A program made the position numbers and the translations under genes. A stretch of 38,712 bases of DNA from the NCBI GenBank assembly GCA_026770575.1, contig MU657166.1:373174-411885 (forward strand), written 5' to 3'. The notes under the pieces are model-generated. The model ran no database searches. It saw nothing but the letters and a program-made list of their open reading frames with translations, and had not been told where the DNA came from. The stretch is from Pelagophyceae sp. CCMP2097. Taxonomy: Eukaryota > Sar > Pelagophyceae. Of the stretch, positions 1 to 10,029 are shown piece by piece (position 1 is the stretch's first letter; each line of letters starts with the position of its first letter).

Positions 1-35
1 CTATTAATGATGTTTTTTTAAAAACAGAGTCAACA

Positions 36-600
36 TTAAATTTGGTACGCCCTGATTTTCACCCAACTTGGTACGCTTTGACCTTTTTCGCTCAAGCGGG
101 TCGATCCGGCCTCTCCTGGGGCCCCGTTTCGCGGCGTGGCGCGGCTCGATGCCACCCGACCGCGCCTCGGACTTCAATGAGGAAGGCCGGGCCGCCAATC
201 TGACGCCAGGGCCATTCTCGTGACAACTACTCCGGTTGAAAAATGAAGCTTTGCGCGCAATCTGGATGCCCCCCGAGGCCCGCTTCACGGCGCGGGCCCC
301 GCGACGGCCGCACTGACGACACACCAAAGCAGCCGCATCTCTTCGTCGGGAGACTCGCGCCGAACCACCGCCGCCGGTCAAGAGATTTTGGCCGACTTGC
401 CTTTTTGGCGAAGCTTAGCGGGTTGGTGGCTGGTTCAACCAGCCCTCGGGCGAGCCTGAAATTTGGGCAGCTCGCAGAGACCATCGTCTCGGGCCCCGAT
501 CCGAAGTATCAGCCTCGTAGTCGGCGTACAGCCTGCCCGGCGCTAAAAATAGCGAAAGCGTACCAAATTAGGAGAGCGTACAATGTACCAAATTGGAGAG
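36..600. repeat. possible TIR-bounded repeat element
   Basis: The segment starts with AAATTTGGTACGC-type motifs (about 38-50, and an ACTTGGTACGC copy at 66-76). It ends with the same motif inverted (GCGTACCAAATT at 558-569, and GTACCAAATTGG at 585-596). Each end therefore carries two copies of one motif in mirror orientation, and the flanking bases (TTTTTCGCT at 85-93 against AGCGAAAG at 551-558) partly mirror as well. This resembles the ends of a small non-autonomous DNA element of about 560 bp. The open frames inside it, on both strands, show no recognisable domain and are not called as genes. No target-site duplication could be identified because the window begins only 35 bases upstream. 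Confidence 0.4.
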
Positions 601-739
601 GCAGTTCCCTATACAAGTAAACACACACGCTTCCTGATTCCTGAAGAGTCGCGCTCGCGCGCACGCGGCGCCACAGCGGTGATCCGCGAGGCCGGGCGCC
701 GCAAAGCTCCGCGGCAGGGACAGAATAGGCTGTGCGGCG

Positions 740-2094
740 ATGGACGGCCTTGCTCCTCTGGCGTCGGGCCCGGCGTCGTCGAATGCGACGACGGGCACCT
801 CGCCGGCGTCGTCGAATGCGGCGGGCACCTCGCCGTCGAATACCTTCGTCCTGATTCGCCACGACGGCGTTCGGCTGACGTGCGAGGCGCACTCTACGTC
901 TGTAGAGCCGCCGACGAATTGGGTCCTCTTCGTGTCGGGGATGCAATCGCCGCGTGGTATGTGGGCTCCGCAGCTCGCCGCACTCCAACCAAACGCCGGC
1001 GCCGTCACGCTCGACAACCGCGGCGTCGGGGACAGCGACTTTGCGTTAAGTGGGTACACAACGCACGAGATGGCGCTCGATGCAATCGCCGCCTTGGACC
1101 ACGCCACGACGCTCTTCAAAGTCAGTCGCTGCCATCGAACCGAGGTGGTCCCACGGTGCCCGTAGGACCGGGAGAGGCGGTCCCACGGTGGTCGTAGGTC
1201 CCCGCGCGCAAAGTGCACGTCGTGGGCCACTCGCTGGGGGCCATGATCGCCATCAAGGCGGCCTCGATCCTCGCAACCCGCGCCGAACCCGTCGAATCAT
1301 TGACGTTAATCTCCGGCTCGCTGGGTGGAAGGCACGCGTTGCCGCCCCTCACGTGCAGACTCATTTCGGCGCTGCCGCTCATCCTCAATGCGAATACGCC
1401 GGACAGGAAGGCCAAAGCCGATTTGAGATGCCACTTTTCCGATTCGTACCTCGCCAAGCACCGTACATCTCTCCACGCCGAGTACGTCCAAAGCTTCCTG
1501 GAGCCTACGGGCGCGTTTTCAAACGAAAAGGCCGCGCGCGAGGGCCGCAGGCGCGGCGAGGCTGGCCACTTAAAGGCTGTGTGGACGCATGCCGTGACAA
1601 AAGGCGACGTTTCCGCTCTGGCGGGGTCGAGCGTGCGCGTCGTCCACGGCCGCGGCGACGGGGTGGCTGGCGTCTCCGCTGGGAAAAAGCTGGCCCGGAG
1701 GCTCGGCGTATCGTGTGAAATCGTGCCAGGTGCCCACATGGTCACGCGCGAGAACTCGAGAGAGGTCAACGGCATTATAGACGACCAAGTCACCGGCCGC
1801 GCCCGCCCGCAGCCGGAGGAGCGCCGCGCGGCCTGCTGCGGCATCTTCGCCTGTTGCCGCTCGACCGCAAGCCGGTCCTATGCGGCGCCCGACAAAGCCC
1901 CCGAAGGCGCCTCCGACGCCGCGACGCCGCTCGAGGCCCTGGACTTTCACCAAAACGCCCCGGTCGACGAAATCGACCTGGACTGCCACAGTCTGCCAGT
2001 CTGCCACTGCGCCTCTTTTGAATTCGAGGTCGCCCCGGTCCCCGGGCAGGACCGAAGCGCATCCAACGCGCCTCCCCTCTCCGCAGTTACATAA
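740..2094 (+). CDS. alpha/beta hydrolase fold protein (2 exons)
   Basis: Predicted serine hydrolase; substrate unknown. Exon 1 (740-1124) gives a low-complexity Ser/Thr/Ala leader, then the fold start with the oxyanion-side strand (VLFVSGM) and the family signature LDNRGVGDSD. Exon 2 (1214-2094) opens with HVVGHSLGA, the nucleophile elbow with catalytic Ser. Downstream are HGRGDGV (candidate acid Asp) and GAHMVTREN (candidate catalytic His), so the triad is complete and in order. The remaining C-terminal stretch of about 110 residues is Cys/Pro-rich and unlike the fold. The donor at 1125 (GTCGCT) with the acceptor AG at 1212-1213 is the only phase-consistent pair I found. It inserts one or two residues compared with the expected KVHVVGHSLG; see findings. 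The ATG at 740 is the first in frame. The gene is convergent with the bromodomain gene, with 92 bp between stops. Confidence 0.8.
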
Positions 2095-2186
2095 CAACGA
2101 GCGAGTCTGGAGCCAGCAGCGTGCCATTCGACCAGGACCGACCAGCAGCGTGCCATTAGATTGGGCCCTTTTGGATGCGGTCATCG

Positions 2187-5100
2187 TCATTTTGCGGCGA
2201 GCGCGCCGCCGAGGAGCGGGTGGTGGACGCGCCTCGAGCCGAGGAAGAGCATAGCGCCGGGCGAGGCGACGAGGCGCTGCTCGACGTGCGGGCGGCCGCC
2301 GCGTCGCGTGCGCTGCGCTTCTGTGGCGAGGCAGCCCGCCCTGGTAGCCTCGAAGCCCCGTTCCAGCAGTTCGCTCGTGAAGCGCGTCGCGGGCGCGGGC
2401 GCCTGCGCGCGTCGTGGGGCGCCTGAGACGCTGGCCAGCGCGCGGCGCCGGCGCTCGTCGAGGCGGAGGCCTCCTATGGCTGCGCGGAAGAAATGAGCGT
2501 CTGCTTCCCTCTCTTGGGCCACGAGGCGCAGCAGTGGTCGTCGTCGTAAAAGCTCCTTGTGCCCCAGCGCCGCCGGGCCGCGAAGCACGATTGCCACCTG
2601 GGGAAAGGTGGGTTTCAAAAGAGGCCGCGGTTACCGTGAAACACGGCATTTTGCAATAGACCAAAAAGACGCACCGCGACGAGGTCGCGGTCTTTCAGGT
2701 CCGCGCAGCTGACGAGGATTCGGAGCTGCGTCTCGTCGTCGAGGTCGAGCCAGCCGGTATCGCCGCGGGACGCGTCGAATACTTCTTCCTCGTCTTGGCT
2801 CGATTCGGCCGCCATTGGGCTGACGACAGCTCTGGGCGGGTGAGGCCCGGCGTCGTATTCGTCGTCGCAGAAGCCCACGGAGACTCTTGGCGCCCACGCC
2901 GCGCGCCGGCGCCGGGGCTCGGCCTTGAGCGCAAAGGCGACCCGGCGCCGGTCGTGCCGAAGCGTCGTCGACAGTAGCGACGCGTCGCCGGACAAACGCG
3001 GCGCGTCGGGCGCGGTGGGCTGCAGGTCGTCGACGTCCATGCCGTCGTCGCCGGCCGCGTCGTCATTGCCCTCGCGCGACAAAGCGGCGGCGGGCTGCAG
3101 ACGCACCGTCTCTGCGATGGCGCGCCTGACTAGAAGCGCCGCGCGTCGTTTGCGGCTCCGACTTCGGTCTTCTGCTGTTTGCTCGAAGACGTCGGCCCTC
3201 GCGGACCTTTGCGCTTTCGGCGTCGGCGGCGGCTTTCGGCGGTCGCCGTCTTCTGAGGGCGGCGGCGTCGAAGGCTGCGCAGCGGACGGGTCCTCGAGGC
3301 CCTCTTCCTTTGAAAAGTCGGCATCTTTCACGGTCACGTCATCTTTCACGGTGACGACTGCGAGCACGTCCAAATTGGCGACGCAGGCTCGCGAGAGCAA
3401 ACGCAGCGTCTTCTCTCGCTTGTCGCGCGTCGAGGTCCGGTCCCTCGCGAGGACGTCGTCGATCTTCCTCTTGGCTTCCTTTCTCAAGTCTTGCTGGAAA
3501 GCGGATCGGACGGCCGTTTCTTCGTTGTGCAGCTCCATTTTCTTCCGGTCCCATTTGATGGAGATTCGTTCGCGCCCGACGCGCTCGTACGCGTCCAGGG
3601 CGAGTGCGAAGAGGGCGTCTTCCAGGATCGGGGACAGGACTTCCACCGCCGCGCAAACCAGATTCGACACCGAGTTGGCGGGCCCGTGCCGGAATCGGGC
3701 GTTGTAAGCTAACGCGTTCGAGAAGATGCGCCGGCACTCTTGCGCAAAGTCGCCCAGCGTCTCAAACGGCTGCACCTCCCCGTCGTCGTCTTCAAAATCC
3801 GGAGTCGCGTCCGTCGGTAACTTGGTCTTCACCTCGCCCAGCTTGCGCGCGATCAACTCCAGGCACGTCGGCTGCGCCACGGAAGCGCTGTAGTCGGGGA
3901 CGCCGACGACCTTGACTTCGAAGTAGTGCGTGAACTTTTTGAACTGCTGCTTGCGGAGCTGCCTCAGGACCGCCCTCGCCTCAGCCAAGGCTTTTGCGTT
4001 GGGCTCCAGCCGAGACCGCCACGTCGAGACGTCTCTGGAGAACCGCAGCTCGGCGCGCCTTTCCCGAGTCAGCTCGCCCGTCTTGGTTGTCAGCACAGGT
4101 GCGATGGCCAACGCCGCCTTGGTCGCCGCCTCCCTCTCCGCCGCCGTGGGCTTCACCTCTGGCTCGAGAGCCTTTGGCTTCGTCAAACTCTTGCCGCCCT
4201 TTGGCTGCGTCGCCGCCGTGGCGAGGTTCAAGTTCAAGTTCTTGCCCGTCCGCCCGCCGGGCTTGTCGCCGCCGGGCTTGTCGCCGCCGGGCTTGTCGCC
4301 GCCGGGCTTGTCCTCGTCGCCCTTGGCCTCGCCCTTGACGGGCTTGGCCATGGATCCGGCTTCGCCGGCGAGGTAGACCTTTTGGTCCTCGGTGCTCACT
4401 TGCAGCTTGTATTTGTCCTCTTCAAAAATAAAAAACTCGCAGGCGAGGTGATCGATCCAATCCAGCAAATGCGCAGCAATGTCGTAAATGCGCACGGCGA
4501 TGTCGTCGGCCTCGCCCACGCCTTTCTGCGCTTCTTGGAAAGCGGCTTGGTTGAATGCGAGGGCATTTTCGAAAACGAGCTTGAGCTCGGCCACAAACGC
4601 CGGGGCCTCGCTATACCCTCCCGCGTCCAGCTTCATCTTGACGCCGCCGAGGTCCGCGGGCCTCGGGATCAGCGCCAAGTACGCGGCGCCGAGACACGGG
4701 AAGGATTCGATGGCGGGGTGGAACCACCGAATCTCGGATCCCGGTAACGTCTCAACGCGGACCCACTCGTGGCGCGCCACCTTGTGGTACAACTTCTCCG
4801 CCCGAGGCCGCCACGAAATGTCAACAACGGCCGGCTTGGGCGACGCGTGCCGCGGCACTTGAGCCTTTGGCGCCGGAGGCAGAGGCCGCGCCGACACGGC
4901 CGCCGCCGCGGAAAACTTTGCAAAGCCCGGCGGCGGCTCCGCGGCTTCGCGGCCTCGCGGCTTCGCGGGCTTCGCGGGCACGGGCCCGCGCGAAGGCGCG
5001 GGCAGGGGCCTCGCCGAAAACGCGGAAGAGCCGAAGCGCGCGCCCTGGTCAAAAAAAGTGTCGTCCTCCTCCTCCTCGACGGGAGACGCCGCGCGCTTCT

Positions 5101-7858
5101 TCTTCAGCGGCGGCGAAGAGGGAGCGCCGCGTTGTGCTTTGACCGCCGCCGCAGCTTCGGGCGACGACCTCTTGGCCTTGACCGGCAGGGCCGCCTCGGC
5201 CTGGGACCTCGGCTCTTTGCCTGCCAGCCTCGGCTCTTTCCCTCCAAGTTTCGTCTGAGGCTTGGCCAGCGATTCTGAGGCGTCGACGTCCTCGACCGCG
5301 TCCTCGAACATGGCCTCGAGCATTGCTGCCGCCTTGAGAGTCTCCGCGGCTTCGAGCGCCGGGGTCGTAAATTTGCTCCCGCCCGGCCCTCGCGAGAGTT
5401 CGTCCACTCTCTTTTTCCACTTTCGCGCGTTTGCAAAGCAGAGTTGGACGTCGTCCGACAAGTCGCCCATCGTCGCGTAGCCCCCAAGCTCGAGCTTTTC
5501 GCCCATGGCAATCAGATCGCGCGCCTTTTCGATCCCGCCAATCGCCGCGGCGTAATTCGCCGCCGACGGCAGCGCCCCAAGAAACGCAGTCGCCGTCTCG
5601 TAGCCGTCGTTCATGCGGTGGTCCCGCACGGCCTGCAAAGCTCTGCGCGCCGTGGTCAGCGCCGGAGACGCGCCCGCCGCCGCTGGCGGGCCAAATGGCG
5701 GGCCCTCGAGCGCACTTGGAGGCGGCGGCGACGAGGCCCGGACCTTTTTGCCCGAGGCTGACGGCGGCCGCGGCGCAGCGTCGTCGGCGCGTGTCGGCGA
5801 CCGGCGGCCGTTTGACGAAGGAGCGCGCTCTAAAGCGCCCTTCTTCAGCGCCGGCTCGAAAGCGCCCTTCTTCAGCGCCGGCTCGAAAGCGCCCTTCTTC
5901 AGCGCCGGCTCGAAAGCGCCCTTCTTCAGCGCCGGCTCGAAAGCGCCCTTCTTCAGCGCCGGCTCGAAAGCGCCCTTCTTCAGCGCCGCTTTGACGGCCG
6001 CCTTTGGCTCTTTCGCCGACTTCAGCTCCTTGACCGCGGCGGGCTCCTTGACCGTCTTCTCTTTCACCGTCTTCATCGCCGCGGCCTTTGGCGCCGCCAC
6101 TTGTTTTGGCGGCGCCGGCGGCCGCGGCGGGCGCGCCGCGGTGCCGACGCGCAACAGCGCGGCCTCCCACTGGTCCGCAAACTTGAGTGCCAGGGCGCAG
6201 TACGCGTCGGCGTCGGCGTCGCCGTGGAGCTTGCGGCCGTCGCCCCGAGTGCCGTAGAACTGTCGGGCGTTGGCAAAGACGAGCTTCATATCAGCGTCCA
6301 CTTCGGAGACGTCAGAGTACGGCTGTTCCGTCTCCGAAGCCCCTAAAAGCCGCGCCACGACGTCGCCGACACAAATAGGCTTCTTAATCTGCTCGAGGTA
6401 CGTCAGCAAAGTTGACTCGGACGGCGAGGCGTAGTACGACGCGATTGGATGCAAGAAAGCGTACGATTGCTGCGACCCGCCGTCGTACAAGTTCAAAACG
6501 GCGGACTCGATGCACTTCAGCAGATCGGCCCATTGTGGCAGCAGCTTGGGCAGCGCCGCGTCGACCAAAACCACCGCCGCCTCGCGATTCTGCGAAGCCG
6601 CCAAATCGTCGACGCACGCCGGGCGCAAAGTCGTCTCCACAGCTTTGTCTACCGCGGTCAAATACAGCGTGGCGGCCTCGCGCAGTTCCGGGTGGCGCAC
6701 GTCCGTGTTGTAGCGGAGGCAGTTTGCGGCGATTCTTCGCGCGTCGGTCATCCAGCCGTTGACGTCCTTCTTGTAAGCGGCATTCCGGAACTTCGCATCC
6801 AACCGCGGGAGATCCATGGGCGCCCCCACTTTGTCCTTGTAATCGCGCCACAAACTGAGATCCACCGCCGCGCGGAAGGGCTGAGCCCCTCTTGATCTTT
6901 TTGCGGCGTCGACGCACTTGCGCACGGCCTCTGCCACGGCGTCACTCATCGCAAGCTTCGGCACCGCCTTCTTCGGCGCCGCCGATCCGTCGGCGCGCTT
7001 GGACTTGCCGCCGGGGATGACCAGCCGCCGGCCTTGCGGAGCGGCCTACCAAAGCGCTCACCTCTTTCAAAGGGCGCATCCATTCAAGCAGACGCCATGT
7101 TTCCGCTTTCGGCGCCTCACCTTTTCGGCGCCGAGGAAGGGCTTCAAGGCGCCTTCGCATTCCTTTTGAAAGGCTTTCAGGAGGGATTGAGCGAGCTTGA
7201 AGATTTGCGGGTGTCTCGACCGGCAGTACGCAATGCTGTTCTCGTAGACCAGCCGCACGTCGCGCGCCTACAGACGCCTCGGCCGCCAAAAGGCGCAAAA
7301 GGGCCGCGACGGACGCGGGGCGACCTCCAAGAAGGCGACTAAGGCGACTCACAAAGGATTCCACGTCCGCGTACGCGTTCAGCTTCCCGCGCACGGTCCC
7401 GAGGTCCATCGGCGTCGTCACCACGTCGCTACAACGCCATGATCAACCAGACGCCGACGCGGACGGCGCACCCCTCTCAAGGCAAGGGGACTGCCGCGCC
7501 GGTGAAGCCACCACTCGCGCCGGCGAGAGCCACGAGCGTTGAAAGGACGCGGCGCGGCTCGCAGGTAGTCGTGGAGGTACGCCGTGTCGACGGGGACGTT
7601 GAACTGGCCCACGGAATCTTTTGCCGCCCTGCGCGCGTGCGTCGGGCGTCGATCGTCGGCGTCGATCCGACCCAACTTTGAAAGCGGCGGCTTTTTCAGG
7701 CGGCGGCGGCATCTCCCCGACGCCCGTGTGGAGGGGGCGCGCCCCGGGCGCACGCCGGGAGCGCGCCTCTCCTCCCTTGGTGCGTCGTTTTGGGGGACGC
7801 GGCGGCCTTACTGCCTCGCGAGGACGTCGCGCGCCGTCTTCAGCGCGGCGCCCTGCAT
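2187..7858 (-). CDS. giant multi-bromodomain protein with F-box-like C-terminus (6 exons)
   Basis: About 1705 aa, a probable nuclear acetyl-lysine reader. Exons on the minus strand: 7858-7812, 7628-7563, 7428-7353, 7267-7121, 7045-2675 and 2597-2187, all phase-consistent. Exons 1-4 build a classic bromodomain (residues about 1-110) with FNVPVD, LHDYL, TPMDLGTVRGKL and YENSIAYC. Exon 5 adds further bromodomain-like modules near residues 145-250 (PMDLPRLDAKF, NCLRYN), 280-410 (FANARQFYG), 570-660 (CFANARKW), then two more, one ending FENALAFN and one ending FSNALAYN. Linkers are Lys/Ala/Pro-rich, with six 9-residue repeats and a GGDKP repeat. Near the end LDDETQLRILVSCADL resembles an F-box helix (weaker). 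The second intron uses a GC donor. The last intron (2598-2674) has a good CTTTCCCCAG acceptor; without it the frame stops at 2615. The architecture resembles polybromo proteins, but no BAH or HMG domain is seen. Upstream exons cannot be excluded. Confidence 0.82.
4249..4318 (-). repeat. in-frame GGDKP 15-nt coding repeat
   Basis: Four consecutive copies of the 15-nt unit GCCGCCGGGCTTGTC (plus strand) encode a GGDKP repeat in a charged linker of the multi-bromodomain protein. The copies are nearly identical at the DNA level, which implies recent slippage or expansion. Confidence 0.9.
5833..5994 (-). repeat. in-frame 27-nt coding repeat (ALKKGAFEP x6)
   Basis: Six tandem copies of a 27-nt unit encode ALKKGAFEP in the linker between bromodomain-like modules. 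The copies are virtually identical at nucleotide level, so this is a young in-frame minisatellite. The repeated product is basic (two Lys per unit). The last copy drifts to ALERAP. Confidence 0.92.
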
Positions 7859-8377
7859 GCCTCCGCAGCGGCGCGCCGCAACGCAAGGGGAAAACGCCGC
7901 TACCGCGCCGGCTCACTCGCGGCCGCTCCGAGACATTAAGCTCTGCGCCGGTTGGGTTAAGCGACGCCGATTGACGGCAAACAAATCCTCCTTAGGAAGA
8001 TTATTTCCGCTTTGCGCGGCGAGGTGCCAGTGCGTGACACGCAGTGCGTGGCAGGGGGCGTTTCCGACGCTTCGCGCGGTGCGACGCGCGAGTGGCGCGT
8101 CCCGGGGACCCTTCGCGCCCGCTTCGGTGCGCCTCAACTTGCGGCGTGGCGCGGGGGCGGGTGTGCGAGTCGGAACTTTATGCACGAGATGGAACTTTAT
8201 TAAGATGCCCACCACGTTGGTCGAATCGAGGCCCGCGGCGAGCCCCGGCCGGCGGGCGTCCGCGGCTGCTTGCCGCCGCGTGCGGCGAGCGCCGGCCGGC
8301 GCCGCCGGCGTCCGCCCAAAGAAGAGGTGGGCACCCGTGATGGGTGCTTGTTCCTTCTTGCCCACAGAGGAAGCGCT
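7859..8377. other. intergenic, 5' side of the bromodomain gene
   Basis: No gene could be supported here. The stretch contains a short direct repeat of GGAACTTTAT (8172-8181 and 8192-8201) and a GC-rich block (8229-8320) with repeated GCGGCGAGC/GGCCGGCG words. It must hold the 3' end of the uS15 transcript and the promoter of the bromodomain gene, both on the minus strand. No convincing TATA or polyadenylation motif was found. Confidence 0.5.
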
Positions 8378-9352
8378 CTACTTCTTCTTCTTGTTCTCCT
8401 TGATCTTGTATTGCCGGTACTTGTCCGCGCGCACGGGCATCTGGTTCCGGAAGCGGAACCGCACGCCAAGGTCGTCGATCTAAGAATGCGAGCGTCAAAG
8501 GCGAACGTAAAAAAACGGGTCAACTGCAACCTCCGACGAGCCAAAGTCGAAGACCGCCGCGCTGACGGGGCCGTGTTTCCCGACGGGAAACGAACTCTCT
8601 CGCGCGAGGCCCCGCTCTTATGCCCTTCTGTGCAGCTTGTTGCGGGTGCGCCCTTTCGAAGGCCCTTTCAAAGACCGTCTCAAAGACGCCGCGGCGCACG
8701 AGCTTCGCCGCCTTGTCCGGGGACGTGGTGTAAAAGTAGTGGAGGAGGCGGCGGCGCTTGGAGACCAGCGCGAGGAGGCCGCGGCGAGAGGCGTGGTCCT
8801 TGGGGTTGGCAATCACGTGCGCGGTAATGAATTTGATCCTAGAAGCGAGGGTATGCATCCCGGAGACGTCTGGATGGCGCGGTACGGATCGAGGGGTATA
8901 GAGCAGACCCGCCCGCACCCCAGAGGGTTCATCTTTGTAGCGCGCGTCGCTACAACGTGGTCTCCGCATCGAAGACGTTCGACTGACCTCGTGGTGAACA
9001 TTGCGATTTGGACCTCTGGGGATCCGCAGTCGCCCGGCTGGCGGCCGAACTTCTCGCGGTCCTGCGCGCGCTGGGCCGCGACGACGAACTTGGTCAGCTC
9101 GGGCCACTCAAGGACATTGCCGACATCGGCCGAGTCGAGGTCGAACGAGGCCAGCAGGTCCTCGTCGCCCGACTGGTCGAACGGGTCGTCGAGCAGGTCC
9201 GGGAGCGCCTCGAAGGAATCCGTCTCCTCCTCGACCACCGTGGCCGAAGTCACCGTCCGCCGCGCCACCGCGCGCGTCTGCGCTGGCCGCGCCACGAAGC
9301 CGAGGCCCGCGGCGACGCCCGCCGAGCAGAAGAGCACCGCCGCGCGGACCAT
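8378..9352 (-). CDS. organellar (probably plastid) ribosomal protein uS15 (3 exons)
   Basis: About 201 aa. Exons on the minus strand: 9352-8988, 8838-8700 and 8479-8378. The C-terminal 90 residues are a full S15 domain: [14 protein letters not shown], then [20 protein letters not shown] spliced to [11 protein letters not shown], ending in a Lys tail. Introns of 149 and 220 nt are GT-AG and phase-consistent, and without them the S15 domain is broken. The N-terminus ([18 protein letters not shown], then FVARP) looks like a signal peptide followed by a transit peptide starting with Phe, as in the ASAFAP motif of stramenopile plastid proteins, so plastid targeting is inferred. An acidic stretch ([16 protein letters not shown]) separates targeting sequence and domain. 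To my knowledge red-lineage plastid genomes lack rps15, which fits a nuclear copy. Mitochondrial S15 is the alternative. Confidence 0.88.
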
Positions 9353-9960
9353 CCTTCTACGACCGACGACTATAGGACCACCTCCGAAGACCTTGAGGAC
9401 GCCTGGCGACGAGTTGAAGTTTTTCGTAACCCGCCCAAAACGGCGACTTTTAGCTTTTCTTCCATTCCGCCTCCGCGTGGCGCGGGCTGCCGCGCGGGCG
9501 CGCGCGAGGACACGTGCCCGGGAGCGGTCCCGGGGCGGCGCGGCATTTACGAAAATATGCACTCGGCGTCCGACCGGGCCGCTCGTGAAAGCGCGCGGCG
9601 AGCAACCCTACCCACCAACAAAGCGCCCCGTGCACATCGTCGCCACGCACAAAAGATTTACAAAAATGGTCGCCGCAATTGGTTCGCCGTAATTCTTAAA
9701 AGGGCCCGAAGGCCATCGGTGACACCTCCGTCGTCCTAAATGAAATCGGTGACGCGAATATGATATTAAATCAAATTTGGTGTCACGGTCGCGGCCTTTA
9801 ATGGCAATCGGTGCCGCCGATTGCGTTTATATCGTCGTTGGTGTCACGTACATTGGCATAAACCCAATAGGTGGCACCGCCCCGTTTTCTTTATTGAAAT
9901 CGGTGGCACCTGGCCTGTCAAAAACGTAACGACGCCACGGTGAGGTGCGTATATCAAATC

Positions 9961-9999
9961 GGTGACGCCGCCAGCCATTTAAAGGCTGGCGGCGTCACC
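9961..9999. repeat. perfect 16-bp hairpin in the transposon left arm
   Basis: GGTGACGCCGCCAGCC (9961-9976) is followed by a 7-nt loop and its exact reverse complement (9984-9999). The hairpin begins 30 bp beyond the stop codon of the element's minus-strand gene and contains the GGTGACGCC word of the sub-terminal repeats. It could be a 3'-end structure of the transcript or two abutting transposase-binding sites in opposite orientation. Confidence 0.9.
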
Positions 10000-10029
10000 G
10001 GCCATAATCATTATTCTCAATGGCGACAC

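Noticed and set aside
243..620. 125-aa open frame on the plus strand, with another 125-aa frame on the minus strand (4-381)
   Set aside because: Both are inside a TIR-like block, Arg/Pro-rich with no domain, and are expected from GC-rich DNA with few stops.
1570..2664. 364-aa minus-strand open frame
   Set aside because: It lies antisense to the hydrolase and overlaps the last exon of the bromodomain gene in another frame; it is Arg/Pro/Ala-rich, a shadow frame.
5049..6170. 373-aa minus-strand frame overlapping the bromodomain gene
   Set aside because: It is a shifted reading of the same exon; its apparent repeats come from the 27-nt minisatellite.
7801..8483. 299-aa plus-strand frame around 7584-8483
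   Set aside because: It overlaps the first exons of the bromodomain gene and the last exon of uS15, both on the other strand, and has no recognisable domain.
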